DNA of 64,000 nt, from contig OY997657.1 of NCBI GenBank assembly GCA_963921795.1, positions 2,571,195 through 2,635,194 of the forward strand, read 5' to 3'. How positions within the stretch are numbered: the first letter of the stretch is position 1; each line of letters starts with the position of its first letter. This document shows, one piece after another, positions 47,503-59,718 of the stretch. Origin of the DNA: Nannobrachium achirus. Lineage: Eukaryota; Chordata; Actinopteri; Myctophiformes; Myctophidae. The translations under genes were made by a program, and so were the position numbers. Below the pieces are notes generated by a model. It ran no database searches and was not told where the DNA came from. It saw nothing but the letters and a program-made list of their open reading frames with translations.

Positions 47503-47789
47503 CCTCCCTCCACCAATCAGCTAACATGCAACACATTAACATTCATCACTAATTAAAACAGCCATGCATCACAACTTGCTCAAGGACTCTTGGACCATGC
47601 AGTCATATTTAACCACTGCTGGCCTGGAGTCGAACCTGCAACAACTGGGGACTCTGTAACCATTCAGATATGCAGATATACAGTACAGTAGCGCCCATAA
47701 AAAGGTTGTTAAACGTCACTCAACCCGCCAATTTCACTCTCAATCTCCAATGATCCTCAGCCCAGGTTGAATATAATGATAAATCTTAC

Positions 47790-47905
47790 CAGTGTTGTGT
47801 TGCTGCTCTAGGAAGACGTCTGCAGAGGCTCAGAGTAGGAAGTGACAGTTTCAACATGTCTTCATGGCTCCTCTGTGGTTGACACACTTCCTGCCCATAC
47901 AGGAA
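47790..47905 (-). other. Putative non-coding leader exon, copy 2
   Basis: Paralogue of 41721-41830, with the same GAAGACGTCTGCAG-like core, uORF ATGAAGACATGTTGA and donor GTAAGATT. The flanking sequence CAGCCCAGGTTGAATATAAT lies 20 bp away here, but at copy 1 it is separated from the donor by about 680 bp of CArG-repeat DNA. Confidence 0.4.
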
Positions 47906-48064
47906 ACACTGTGAGATGAGGAAGTGAGAGATTGAGCAACATTATGCAGATGAGTTGCTGTGAAAGTGTTTTGCACAACTTGTGTCCTTGCTTCATAAAT
48001 ATGTGTATTAAAATAATGTTTAAATGTGTTTAAATGTCTGCTTTGTTTGCCTGCCAGCCATCAA

Positions 48065-48180
<116 letters not shown>

Positions 48181-48320
48181 TGCTAGGGCTAGGCTGTATT
48201 AGTCTAGTGCAGAGGTGTTCAACATGCGGCCCATGGGCCCAGTAAGGACCTCTCTCCACCACATAAAGGACTTCCTCAAAAGGCCAGACGGTCCAAACCA
48301 ATGCAACAGACAGTGGTGTG

Positions 48321-48647
48321 CAGGGGCGTCACAGGGGGTGGGGGGGGGGGGGGGGGGGGGGGGGGGAGTGGGACTGAGTTACTAGGGCCCAAGAGGAGAG
48401 GGGCCTTAATTATTTGATACTTTAGCTATTGAAAAATAGCAGATCTACAAGCTCGCAGCGCAGCACTCGGTGCCGCGCTGTGAGCTTGTATATCTGCTAC
48501 TTTTTCAATAGTTAAAGCACAAAATAACGCATAATAATGCGTTCCCAGTCTAAATGGGTTAAACCCCCTCCCCCTATGAAGAACATTCATGGGGGGCCCA
48601 CAGTGAATCCTTGTACCCAGGGCCCAGGATTTGGTGCCACACCCCTG
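48321..48647. mobile_element. 327-bp hAT-like element with 8-bp TSD and central hairpin
   Basis: The ends are CAGGGGCGTCAC and the GCCACACCCCTG segment, with GTGGTGTG duplicated at 48313-48320 and 48648-48655. It holds a run of 27 G (48340-48366) and the dispersed hairpin (48426-48513) almost exactly in its middle. It is inserted in the GTGTGAAGTAGTAACTAAGT fish repeat. Confidence 0.93.
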
Positions 48648-48655
48648 GTGGTGTG

Positions 48656-48850
48656 AAGTAGTAACTAAGTACATTTACTCAAGTACTGTACTTAAGCACA
48701 TTTCTGAGGTATTTTTTTATTTAAGAGTATTTCCCATTTCAAAAACTTTTACTTATACTCCACTACATGTCAGAGGCAAAAATGATACTTTAACTCCACT
48801 ACAATTATTTGAAAACTTACTTTGTAGATTTGTATACTACAGAACTACAG
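48656..48850. mobile_element. Fish hAT-type repeat (AACTAAGTACATTTACTCAA)
   Basis: Same family as 34743-34930. It carries the 48321-48647 insertion at its left end. Confidence 0.7.
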
Positions 48851-49007
48851 TACTACAGAAAATACATTAACCACTTCACACACTATACAGTAGGCCTATT
48901 CCTGCCATTTGAAAATAGCCGATCTACAAGTTTTAAGACCAGACTGCACCGATGCAACTCCTTGCAACGATAATAATGGTTATGGTTAATGATCTACCTT
49001 CTTCCCA

Positions 49008-49320
49008 AGGGAACAGGGGTGCAGTCAGTAGAGCTGCCGTCTCACAGCTAGAAGGTCCTGGGTTCGATCCCCACTGGGGACGCTGTGGGCGCTGGGGGGC
49101 GTGTTCTCTCCTCCACTTCATCAGTGTTGGCAAAAGGGCCTTTCTGTTTGGATGTTCTCCCCATGTCTCGTAGACCTAGGGTAAAAAACATGCAGTAATC
49201 CTGGTCTATACTGCCTCCCCTTGGCCAGCTGGGGTGCCTGATGGAGGGGGAAAGGAACTGGTTGGAATAACGTGTTCCTTCCACGCACTACATCAGGTGA
49301 AAAGAAGCAGCTTGGGCTCC
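49008..49320 (+). mobile_element. tRNA-derived SINE
   Basis: A tRNA-like head with A-box-like CAGTCAGTAGAGCTG and B-box GGTTCGATCCC is followed by GTTTGGATGTTCTCCCCATG, typical of fish V-SINE-like elements. Its body is degenerate. It is not a functional tRNA gene. Confidence 0.75.
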
Positions 49321-49558
49321 TCATGCATAGAAGGAAGCATGAGGTCAGTTCGTTGCTCTCCCCAGGTTGGCAGAGGGAGAGCAGAGCCCAGGGTTAGCCT
49401 ACATTAGATGATTGACACTGGGTGAAAGAATTGATTACAAAAATCGTGGGATAAAAATATTTAGATGAGCAAGAAAAAAGACCCTTCTTCCCTCTAGACT
49501 CCATGATGACATCATGCAACCCCACTTGGCAATGCTTAATTTGTCAATGAAAAGGTAG

Positions 49559-49671
49559 TCTCGCGTAGCCAGACAACTGTCTGGTAGCGTAGCCAGACAA
49601 CTGTCTGGTAGCGTAGCCAGACAACTGTCTGGTAGCGTAGCCAGACAACTGTCTGGCCACGCGAGACTAAT
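49559..49671. repeat. Four tandem copies of a 16-bp palindrome
   Basis: CCAGACAACTGTCTGG, near-palindromic, repeats every 24 bp as part of GTAGCGTAGCCAGACAACTG. The whole block is closed by TCTCGCGTAGCC and its near complement GGCCACGCGAGA. It can fold into four short hairpins or one long stem. Confidence 0.9.
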
Positions 49672-49929
49672 GAAAAGGTAACAGATTCCAGGCTGCTCTT
49701 GTGCGCAGACTGCGTGCATAAACTGTCGCGCACGTGACAGTTTACATGGATTTTTTTTAAATATTTTTTACCAAAATCTTTTACGCACCAAGTATAACAT
49801 TAGCAGCAACATGTGGCACATGTGGCCAATCAGAGCACTGGTAGTTAATCTATCAATCTGAATAACTGGCATATTAAAATATATATATTTGTATTGTTAA
49901 CAACATTCTGACACCATGTACAGTATGTG

Positions 49930-50470
49930 TGTTTATTAATTGAAGACTTTATTAGAAGTTTGCATAGAAAAAGGTACAGTTTCATTACAGTACAGTTCAC
50001 TGGTACAAGGTCAACTAAAAGGAGATCCTAGGAAAGCACTTGGCTTATTTACACAGGAGACCACTTTAAGTATCTCATATAACATTGAATGACAGATGGA
50101 TAGAACACAGTACTATGCAGTAGATATAGTAAAAAAAAAAAGTTAATACAAATAAAATAAACAGTGCAAAAATATATATATAGGCCTAGAGTAGGTAAAT
50201 ACAAAGAAGGGTCAGGGGAGGCTGGGCTAGGTTTATTATTGCCAGTTGCGAACGGCTGCCGCCTGTAAGTGGTTTTTCAGGGCGATTTTAAAGGATGCTA
50301 GGGAACCACACTCCTTTAAGGCCTTCGGTAGGGCGTTCCACATTTTGGTGGTATAGCAGAAGAACGAGTTTGACCCTTTGTTGGTTTTTACTCTGGGTTG
50401 GAAGTGATCTGTGGCGCTGCCTCTGATGTTGTAATCGTGGACGTCCTTAAACTCTGCCCTCAAAATACCC
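49930..50470 (-). mobile_element. LINE 3' end
   Basis: The minus strand codes RGSATDHFQPRVKTNKGSNS and KMWNALPKALKECGSLASFK, the C-terminal signature of a fish LINE reverse transcriptase. A 3' UTR to about 49930 follows. Fragments of this UTR, TTATTAGAAGTTTGCATAG, recur at 24285 and 39013. Confidence 0.75.
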
Positions 50471-50947
50471 CTTTGTACCCCTTCTCTGCCATGCCCGTAG
50501 AACCCGTAAATGTAATAAAAATTAATTAAAAACTTTTTTTTTATCGAAGCCGAACTAAAATAGGCCGGAACTAATGCTCCGTGATCGGTTTCTACACGGA
50601 CACATTATTGAGCGGACAACTTAACATTGGAGTCCCTGAACCGGAAGCGGATGTCCGTCCTCTATTTTGGCCCGTTAGCTTTCTGTCTGAACTCCGCGGC
50701 TTACAGATGGAGAACTTATTGATCAATTGAAAAAGTTTCAACTGATTTGAGAAGCTGATGGAATACGCGAACACACGATGCATAGCAGTCACGCATCACG
50801 CACGATGGGAACTGGACGAGCGCCCACGTTAACCGGTAGGAGAAGCCGGCAGTGAAAGACATAGAGAAATTAACGGGCTTTACGGCCGTAAACTACGAAT
50901 GAGTTAATATATTATATAGCTTGTCTATTGTGTTTCACTGTCACCTA

Positions 50948-51807
50948 CACACTAAAAACGGCTGGGTTGAAAATAACCCGATCTGGGTTGTATTATAACC
51001 CACCCCTGGGTAACTATTGGACCTACCCAACAGTAGTAAATCTTACACAGCAAAATGGGTAGGTCCTTTCTACCCAGCACCGTAGTAAGATATTCTACCA
51101 CATCTGGGTAGAATTTTTTACTCACTCTGGGTCAACCACTATTATTTAGTATATATTTTATCCACGTGGGAAGTATATTTTACTCATCGTAAATGACCAT
51201 GCTAATATTATTTAACATTAACATAAGATAAGATTTGTTTCAGGGTTTTTTTCTCAGATAATTTGTTCCAAGTATAGCAATATCAACATGAAGATACATA
51301 ATTGTAAATTATGCAACAATGTTGAAAAGCTATAATCAGAGAAGTTTAAAGTAGATCACCATAATGACCTCAAATTTATCATGAGTTCTTCTCTTTCAGA
51401 ACAGCAGGGGGGGGGGAGCTCAAGCATAAGCTAGCAGCCTAGCAGTTACGGTTAGGGCTTTGGCTCAAAAACTGACAAATGAAATTCTGACATATGACAG
51501 TCAGCTTGCCAAGGCAGACACATGGATATGATACATTTAGCATTTTTAGCTACCAAAAGCTTAGAAAATATCCCTGAAAACCTAGAGAAATGCTTTTCCC
51601 AGCATGCTTTGCATACCAGGTGACCAGCTTAAGTTTAAAACTACCCATACTGAGTAAAACAATTTTACTCAGCAGCTGGGTAATGTATGAGCTGTACAAA
51701 ACAGCCCATTATACATACAAACACCATTATAATAACCCATAATGGGTAAACCATTTTTTACTCAGATTTTGGGTAGATGAATCTACCCAGCAGTTTTTAG
51801 TGTGTAT
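50948..51807. mobile_element. Element with CACACTAAAAAC ends
   Basis: ACACTAAAAACGGCTGGGTT and its inverse at the right end (CAGCAGTTTTTAGTGTG) bound 860 bp rich in AACCCA/TGGGTA motifs. A TA at each end would be the target duplication. No transposase. Confidence 0.75.
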
Positions 51808-51988
51808 GAAGCACCAAACAAAAACATGAACATATAAAGTAAATAAAAATACTGCAGCCAAAAAGGTCTCTGTGGAAGGATGAAACAAATGACCAAACAG
51901 AACTATATTTTGATTGACAGGGAAGGTCCAATCAAAGAGGTGGGGGGACATGTTCCCTCTTGTCCCCCCACAAATTAAGCACTGCCAC

Positions 51989-52112
51989 TTAGCGGCCATT
52001 TCTTGGGTCAAAACACAGGTGTTTCAATTGTTTGATTGCATAGAACTAATGCTATAGTCTAATCAGAACACCTGTGTAAGGCTGTGTTGACCCAAGAAAT
52101 GGCCGCTCTTAA
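51989..52112. repeat. Palindromic repeat AGCGGCCATTTCTTGGGTCA
   Basis: The 21-bp arm pairs with its complement at 52092-52112, with ACACAGGTGTT/AACACCTGTGT inside. It may be a MITE. Confidence 0.75.
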
Positions 52113-52309
52113 CTACATTTGGCACACCCTATACTCCCAGAGGGAGTGGAGGAAGTTGCTCAGGATAAGGCAATCTGGAAGTCTCAGTTGGAACTGTTAC
52201 CCCTGTGACATAGTTTGAGAACCTCTGCATTAAATTACCACAGAAACATCAACTGTTTGACAAATGGTCTTTATTCATCTAGTAATGAATCACTTTTCTT
52301 ATATATATA

Positions 52310-52850
52310 TATATATATGTTACAGTATGTTTGGCTAACTCAGGACGTTCATTGTAAGAGCGCTTGTTTTGTCGTTCACCACACACTAATCACCACCAGA
52401 CGGCGACGACAGCCATTCACTAGTCCAGGCGCTGACGTCACTCGTTTGCGACTCTCTTTCTTTATTTACTAGCCTAGCTCGGCGGTGTTTAGCCATTAGC
52501 TTAGCCATTAGCTTAGCCATTAGCTTACTATGAGCGTTTATCGTGGGCTTGCCCAGGCCTTACGGCCTGGGCATAAATATAACGATTGCATTCACCACGG
52601 CTTCGTAACTCGCGCGGCCCTGGCCCGCTCTTCGCAGCCACTCGCGCCTGCGGCGCTCGGGGGCGAAGAGCAGGACCAAGGTCCGCTGGCCTTCGCGCCG
52701 CTTGCAATGTCGTGGACAATCGAGCGGCTCCGCCTGGAGGACGTTGTTGTGGCGACCGCTTGTTCCGCCCCGTGCCGCACCACGAGTGCTCCGTTTCTCG
52801 ACCGTACTGTTTCTCTAACAAACCGTGACATATATATATATATTTTTTTT
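52310..52850. mobile_element. GC-rich insert with a module shared with 58355
   Basis: The insert is absent from block A copy 1. Its 52530-52725 part, with GCCCAGGCCTTACGGCCTGG and the GCGCTCGGGGGCGAAGAGCA segment, is repeated at 58360-58540. Weak inverted ends TGTTACAG/TGTCACGG next to AT runs suggest a DNA transposon. ORFs in it are GC-driven. Confidence 0.6.
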
Positions 52851-53999
52851 TTTAAATTTTTTTTTTTTTCAAAATAAAATTACATTTACATTTTTTATTT
52901 ATATATATATTTTGTTTGTGAAATCTGAATGTTGGTGTAGTTTGTATAGACTGACGAAGTCACTTGTGCAAAGCCATGTAAACCCTCACCCATGACGTCA
53001 CCGTCATGTTTCAGGGCTAACCAGACAGAGTATTGATCGATTGGAACTCCCTCACGGCTATAAATAAAACTATATTTCACATGTTTTGTCCAGTTGGGTT
53101 CATGATAGTTCAGTTCTAGAACATCAATAATGTTAAAGTTAAATATCCGTGTGGATAAAAAACGTGTTTAATGTTGCTATAATCCATAAAGAGTTGAGTT
53201 TACCTTCAGAACAGTGGCTTCTCTCAGTCAGTCAAACTGTTCAAAACCGGCTAAACGCGCAAATCCGCGCATGCGTCCTATTCAAATCCCGCTTCAGGTC
53301 CGGTCTGAAGCCCCGCCTACTGGATCCGGTTTGGTGAATACATCCACAAAGACCATATATGGACTACCCGCGTTTCCGCTTCCCGTTCCAGACCGGATCT
53401 TCAACCTGCAGGGTGAATGGACCCCGCAGTCTGCTTAATGTCATCAACACTGAATCACTCACACCGCGTGTGTAGTTAAACAGAATAAGTACGTGCTTGC
53501 GCTCGTGTGTGTGGTGGACAAAGCACTCAATACTGTGTTATATGAACATAAAATGACTCCATGTGGAAATGAGCCATCATGTCATGATAAAAACATAAAA
53601 GGCTGAACACAGAATAGAACAGACTGTAGGACAGATCAGAAGTGTCTCTGGACGTGGCTGATGGATTTATTTGACTGTAAATATACTTGTAATGCTTTTA
53701 GTATTGATTTATTGTATAGTCAGCTATAAATGTCTTTATGTCACACATAGGACAACAATGGAAACAAACCCTCTGGGATTTTCTGTGTTATCCTTCTAGC
53801 ATCATTATAGCCTATAACTGTACTTCTGTACCTTTAGCAAACTAATAAAGAATTCAATATTTCATTCTTTTTAGGCACTGGACCGAGGTGGTGGAAGGGT
53901 AACGCTGCCCTCTAGTGGCTAAATCCACACATGTTCAACAAGTTCATGCGTTTTTAAACTTTAGACTTCAATGAAGCAGTATGCAGCACTAAGTAAGCA

Positions 54000-55270
54000 G
54001 TAGTACTGTGGTGTGATGGTAGACTAGTGTATCTCAGTAAACAGTAGTATTGAGGTGTGATGGTAGACTAGTGTATCAGTAAACAGTAGTATTGAGGTGT
54101 GATGGTAGACTAGTGTATCTCAGTAAACAGTAGTATTGAGGTGTGATGGTAGACTAGTGTAGCTCAGTAAACAGTAGTATTGAGGTGTGATGGTAGACTA
54201 GTGTATCTCAGTAAACAGTAGTATTGAGGTGTGATGGTAGACTAGTGTATCTCAGTAAAGCCGTAATATTGAGGTGTGCTTTGGTAGAATACAGCTCAGT
54301 AAAGCAGTAATATTGAAGTGTGCTTGGGTAGAATACAGCTCAGTAAAGCAGTAATATTGAAGTGTGCTTGGGTAGAATACAGCTCAGTAAAGCAGTAATA
54401 TTGAAGTGTGCTTGGGTAGAATACAGCTCAGTAAAGCAGTAATATTGAAGTGTGCTTGGGTAGAATACAGCTCAGTAAAGCAGTAATATTGAAGTGTGCT
54501 TGGGTAGAATACAGCTCAGTAAAGCAGTAATATTGAAGTGTGCTTGGGTAGAATACAGCTCAGTAAAGCAGTAATATTGAAGTGTGCTTGGGTAGAATAC
54601 AGCTCAGTAAAGCAGTAATATTGAGGTGTGCTTGGGTAGAATACAGCTCAGTAAAGCAGTAATATTGAGGTGTGTTTGGGTAGAATACAGCTCAGTAAAC
54701 AGTAATATTGAGGTGTTCTTGGGTAGAATACAGCTCAGTAAAGCAGTAATATTGAGGTGTGCTTGGGTAGAATACAGCTCAGTAAAGCAGTAATATTGAG
54801 GTGTGCTTGGGTAGAATACAGCTCAGTAAAGCAGTAATATTGAAGTGTGCTTGGGTAGAATACAGCTCAGTAAACAGTAATATTGAGGTGTGCTTGGGTA
54901 GAATACAGCTCAGTAAAGCAGTAATATTGAGGTGTTCTTGGGTAGAATACAGCTCAGTAAAGCAGTAATATTGAGGTGTGCTTGGGTAGAATACAGCTCA
55001 GTAAAGCAGTAATATTGAAGTGTGCTTGGGTAGAATACAGCTCAGTAAAGCAGTAATATTGAAGTGTGCTTGGGTAGAATACAGCTCAGTAAAGCAGTAA
55101 TATTGAGGTGTGCTTGGGTAGAATACAGCTCAGTAAAGCAGTAATATTGAGGTGTGCTTGGGTAGAATACAGCTCAGTAAAGCAGTAATATTGAAGTGTG
55201 CTTGGGTAGAATACAGCTCAGTAAACAGTAATATTGAGGTGTGCTTGGGTAGAATACAGCTCAATAAAGC
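54000..55270. repeat. 44-bp minisatellite, two unit types
   Basis: Six units of the block A type (54000-54265) pass into about 22 units of a second 44-bp type, TGAGGTGTGCTTGGGTAGAA followed by TACAGCTCAGTAAAGCAGTA. The second type is seen only once or twice at the end of copy 1, so it was amplified after the duplication. Confidence 0.95.
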
Positions 55271-55309
55271 AGTATCCAAAGGGCCACAGTGGCCTTAATG
55301 CCCCAGATG

Positions 55310-55460
55310 AAAGAATGGACAACAATGGCAGTGAGTGTAAACATGCTAATGGAGGAGATTAAAGTGCCCTTCATCGGTTTCACCCATTCACACATAAAAT
55401 GTGACTTCTAGATTGTATCTAAAGTGTTTACCACTTTGCTAATGAGTTGAACAACACACC
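55310..55460. repeat. 150-bp segment repeated at 58010-58160
   Basis: The CAGTGAGTGTAAACATGCTA to CAATGGCAATCACTGTG stretch occurs again 2.7 kb downstream in the same orientation. Confidence 0.8.
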
Positions 55461-55800
55461 CAATGGCAATCACTGTGAAAGCTAAGGTAGGTAACGTTTT
55501 ACGCTTTACCATTTAGAAATTGTATGTAATAATAATAATATATCATAATAATAAACTGTATTTGTAAAGCACCTTTCATGACATGAAATGCGGCTCAAAG
55601 TGATTTACAGAGCATTTATGTCTATAATTAAAAATGGGTAAATAAAAAGGCTGATATCTATTTTTTTAAATATATATTTCATTCCAAGGATCTCCAGTTT
55701 GATATCCATTACTCCAAGCCCCCAAACTACAATATTATCCACGGACTACAATAATGATATTAACACTTATATACACATTGGAATCAATGTATCTGTATAA

Positions 55801-56060
55801 GGGTCCATTTGGTTCCATGTGTGTACAATATCAAAGTTACAGACCTGTTAGGGTCTATTTTGTTCCATTTGTGTACAATATCAAAGTTACAGACCTGTAA
55901 GGGTCCATTTGGTTCCATGTGTGTACAATATCAAAGTTACAGACCTGTAAGGGTCCATTTGGTTCAAATTGCACACTCTGAGTTTACATACCTGTAAGGG
56001 TACATTTGGTTCCATTTGTACTCTCTCTGTACACTCTCAGTTAAATACCTGTAACTCCTC
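55801..56060. repeat. 50-bp minisatellite, about 4.5 copies
   Basis: The unit is GGGTCCATTTGGTTCCATGT followed by GTGTACAATATCAAAGTTACAGACCTGTAA. The short ORF through it is repeat-derived. Confidence 0.92.
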
Positions 56061-56133
56061 AAAGTCCCCGGCACACTGAGAGCCAGTGTTATCAGCCTAC
56101 ATGGTGTCATTTATTTATAAAGTAAATGTTTAA

Positions 56134-56633
56134 AGTTGTACTATGTAACTTTTTTTATAAAACAAATCTTAAAATTCTCCTAACTATTAAATCACAAAAG
56201 TTTTAGAAGATCCGCGCCGTGAATTTCAGCCTGTAAAGCCTTCTCTATATGTAAACTGAGATCCTTGCCGTGGACCGGATCTCGCGCCAAAATTGCGTCA
56301 TCACACTACCGGCCAATCACAGCGAGGGTTATACAACTGCCGGCCAATCACAGCGCATCTTGAAGTGGGGTCGCTATGGCAGCCATATTTGTTGTCGCCC
56401 GTTTGTACCATCCCTTCTCTAGGTAATTTCGCCTACCAGGCAGGGTGAAGGAGTCCGTATCTCTGGAATTACTGAACGCACAGGAACAAGGGACCCCTTA
56501 AAAGATAGATCTCAGCGAGGTGGAGGCAGACGCGGGGGTCTGAAGGTACGAAAAACGGACGAAAGACGCGGACGCGACCGCGGTTTGCTATAGGGCTAAT
56601 GACCACTAGTTGGGCAACTTACACAGTATGGCT
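56134..56633. mobile_element. 500-bp TTAA-flanked element
   Basis: It starts AGTTGTACTATGTAACTTTT like 21134-22457, ends CAACTTACACAGTATGGCT, and has TTAA at 56130-56133 and 56634-56637. It shares the AGATCCGCGCCGTGAATTTC and CGGATCTCGCGCCAAAAT segments. Confidence 0.8.
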
Positions 56634-56639
56634 TTAAGT

Positions 56640-58008
56640 TATGATTATTCTTACAAGCTTATGTTTGGTTGTCTTGTCTTTTATTCAGGAACTCCATTCT
56701 CAATCAATCCTAAAAACACCCCTGGAACCCTGGATAACTGCTGAGAAGTGGACTGGATTCATGGAGGCTTGGCTGTGGCTGGGCTCTAACTGTGACCAGT
56801 TTAACTGAGCCATCCTGCATAATATTAAAGCTATAGGACTAAATCACAAGGAAACATCCTGGCAAAAAGCCACAGTTTTCACTCTTCCTCTCTTTATGCA
56901 TTTGATGTGTAAGAGAATATTTACTGTGTTTATGATTAGGGGAAAATCTCGCTTTTGCGAACGTCCATCATTTCGACCGGAGGGTTAGCGACTCACTCCA
57001 CGGGGTGAGGGTTAGACTCGGGTGTCGAAAAGATGACATGTACAGTAGTACAGGTACACGCTCCCGATTGTAGGAAGATCATTTTTGTGTTCTGGCTATA
57101 AGGTTAAATGGATGGTCAATACAAACCTCAAAACAGTCAATAACCTTTTTCTCCCCCAAAAAAATGTTTACAATTGCATTGGCATGCTTTTCATAGGGCC
57201 TGATGACACATTGCCGTCTTGCCATTGAAAAGATAAGCCAGAAAGGTTGTATAAACATAAGCCTTTAGTCAAATTAATGTCAGCATTTAAAGCTGTTTGT
57301 ATTTATTATAAGTGACTTCTTCACAGGGAGGGTGACATTATGTTAATGAGGTAGGCCTAATAGTTTGTTTTCCCCACAATAATTTAGTTTAAACTTTGAG
57401 GCAATGTGTTGTAGGCTATGAAATTAGATCACAGATATTAGGCAATAATACCAGATACAGTACACTGTTCCATTCTTATTTTATTATCATTCATTATTAT
57501 ATTTCACCTACCTGACAAGAAATGTGCAGAACTGGAATGCTGTCAAGATTCTTGCCCTTGAAATCCTGATTGAGTTTGGCCAGCCATAAATGTCTCTTCT
57601 GACCAGGTTTGAGTTTGGCCAGCCATAAAGGTTTGCAAGCATCTCCCTGGTTTCTAATAATTGGTAATCTGTAATGCAATAATGAACCATTTCCACAGAG
57701 GTTTATAAGGATAAGAAAGCACATTGGCTCCTATTATACTGCCAGCACTAGAAGCTGCTTTGTTTACATGTGTGTTTAGCTGCCCACAGATTGCCTGTCT
57801 AAAATGAGTTTCACTCATTCATTTCAGTGCTATACCCAGAATGATAGTGTTTCACTTCAGTGAATGTATATTATTCCATGTTTTAACCACAGTTCCCAGA
57901 ATAATATAAACAGCATCCTAATGAAATTAAACAAAATAAAATAGATAATATATGATATGGTCAGACTGCATGGCCTTCCTGCCCTAGCATTTGGCCTTTG
58001 TGCCCTAA
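56640..58008. other. Stretch without recognised gene
   Basis: Mostly AT-rich. A 36-bp direct repeat around GAGTTTGGCCAGCCATAAA lies at 57568-57630. A possible terminal exon with ATTAAA near 56826 was considered, but it has no recognisable protein. Confidence 0.35.
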
Positions 58009-58208
58009 AGAAATGGGCAACAAAGGCAGTGAGTGTACCCATGCTAATGGAGGAGATTAATGTGCCCTTCATCAGTTTCAACCCATTCACACATAAAGTG
58101 TGACTTCTAGTTTGCACCCTAAAGTGTCCACCACTTTGCAAATGTGTGGAACACACCCAATGGCAATCACTGTGTCGCAGCAAGCACAGTCAGGACCTGG
58201 ACCAATCA

Positions 58209-58610
58209 GTGACGCGTGATTACAGGTCCAACTGGGAAAGATGGATAACCACGCCCCGGACTCATTTGGAAGCTTGTGATTGGCTGGACCGGACGTAGGG
58301 AGCGCTCCGTTGTAGTCACTTGGACCGCGCGAGGTGCACCAAAACCCAATTATCATGGCGTTTATCGTGCGCTTGCCCAGGCCTTACGGCCTGGGCATAA
58401 ATATAACGATTGCATTCACCACGGCTTCGTAACTCCCTGGCCCGCTCTTCGCGGCCACTCGCGCCTGCGGCGCTCGGGGGCGAAGAGCAGGACCAAGGTC
58501 CGCTGGCCTTCGCGCCGCTTGCAATGTCGTGGACAATAACTGTGAAAACGAGCGCTCTATGCCGTTTCCATCCATCTTTCCCAGTTGGATCCGTAATCAC
58601 GCGTCAGTGA
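58209..58610. mobile_element. 400-bp element with 30-bp inverted ends
   Basis: GACGCGTGATTACAGGTCCA followed by ACTGGGAAAGATGG pairs with the inverse at 58571-58604. It holds the GC-rich module shared with 52530-52725. The flanking GTCAGGACCTGGACCAATCA occurs on both sides (58190 and 58621), which suggests a larger composite. Confidence 0.75.
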
Positions 58611-58829
58611 CGTCTCCACGGTCAGGACCTGGACCAATCAGTGACGTCTCCATTGGGGCCAGATCAAGTCAAACCATGACTAGTCAGATCTGGGCTAGAA
58701 TATCACCTGATTTCAACCAACATAAATCCTGCCCACCAAAACCTGGACCCTGGATTAATCAAAGAGGGTCTGATCGAGGCCAGGTAAATTTCATTATACT
58801 AGTCAGATATGTCCCAGAATATTTCAACT

Positions 58830-59534
58830 AACATTACAAACAATAACAATAATCCTGTCAAACAAAAAAGTCCATATGACGTCCTGGTAATGACGTCAAG
58901 ATCATCCCCATATGGGCTGTGATTCTGGCCTGGTTCATGGCTTGCAGGGGTACTTCTATACTCTAGATCAATTGCCCTGAAATAATAGTTAGTAGTCCAT
59001 ACATGTACCTGTGCTATTTAGAGAAACTATAAGCTTTATAACTTTAAAACCCTTTGTCTTTGACCAACGATGACCCGAATACTCTGCATTCTGCCTTCTA
59101 TTAAACATCCAGACATCGTGAACAACATTATATTTTTCACCTCAAACTCACATTTATCAACCTTCAATTACTGTTCAATGACATCTTTCCTCCTTCCAGA
59201 ACACTTCTGGACATAATTATTATTATATCTTGTAATGAAGTATAATGACATTGGATTGGAATAGAATACAGAATCTGGGAGGAGAGAATTCCAACACTAT
59301 CCACAAGTTTCCGCGGGAGTTTACTGGAGACTATCGGGACCAAACTTCCGGGTTTAACAGCAGACATACAAGCTCTCGTCGCGTCGCAGATGCAACCCGT
59401 TGTGAGCTTGTAAATCGGCGCCGGAAGCTCGGTGCAGATGTCTGCGCAATGCACTATGGGGCGTTGGAAACTCGTGGATAGAGTAACAAAGTCATGACAT
59501 GACTCGCTCATCCCCCGGTTCACTGAATCTATAC
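58830..59534. other. Stretch without recognised gene
   Basis: Unassigned sequence with a TGACGTCA-like site near 58894. A hairpin-related fragment CATACAAGCTCTCGTCGCG to TTGTGAGCTTGTAAATCGGC lies at 59367-59417. Confidence 0.35.
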
Positions 59535-59718
59535 TGAATTTATACCAATGTGCAGCCTCCCAAAAAACATATCCCGTTTAAGGATATTCATTCATTCATT
59601 GTTTACTTTTTGTTTTGTTTGTCTATTAAACATTATTATCTTGTCTATGGGACTAATGGTGATCTCTAATACTGCCAGAAGAGGGAGCTGTCTGCTCTTT
59701 TCAACTTTTCAGGTGAAT

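Larger units (their letters stand above)
52279..55270. repeat. Segmental duplication block A, copy 2
   Basis: Direct copy of 1-1950. It includes the CRE (52993-53000), the GC-rich patch and the ORF at 53214-53438. It lacks the 88-210 MITE and contains the 52310-52850 insert. The minisatellite has expanded strongly. Confidence 0.85.

Noticed and set aside
49008-49080. Functional tRNA gene
   Set aside because: The B-box is good, but the arms do not fold into a full cloverleaf and a SINE body follows directly.
55809-55997. 62-codon ORF with internal repeats
   Set aside because: It follows the 50-bp minisatellite; the period is not a multiple of three and the ORF stops when the repeat ends.
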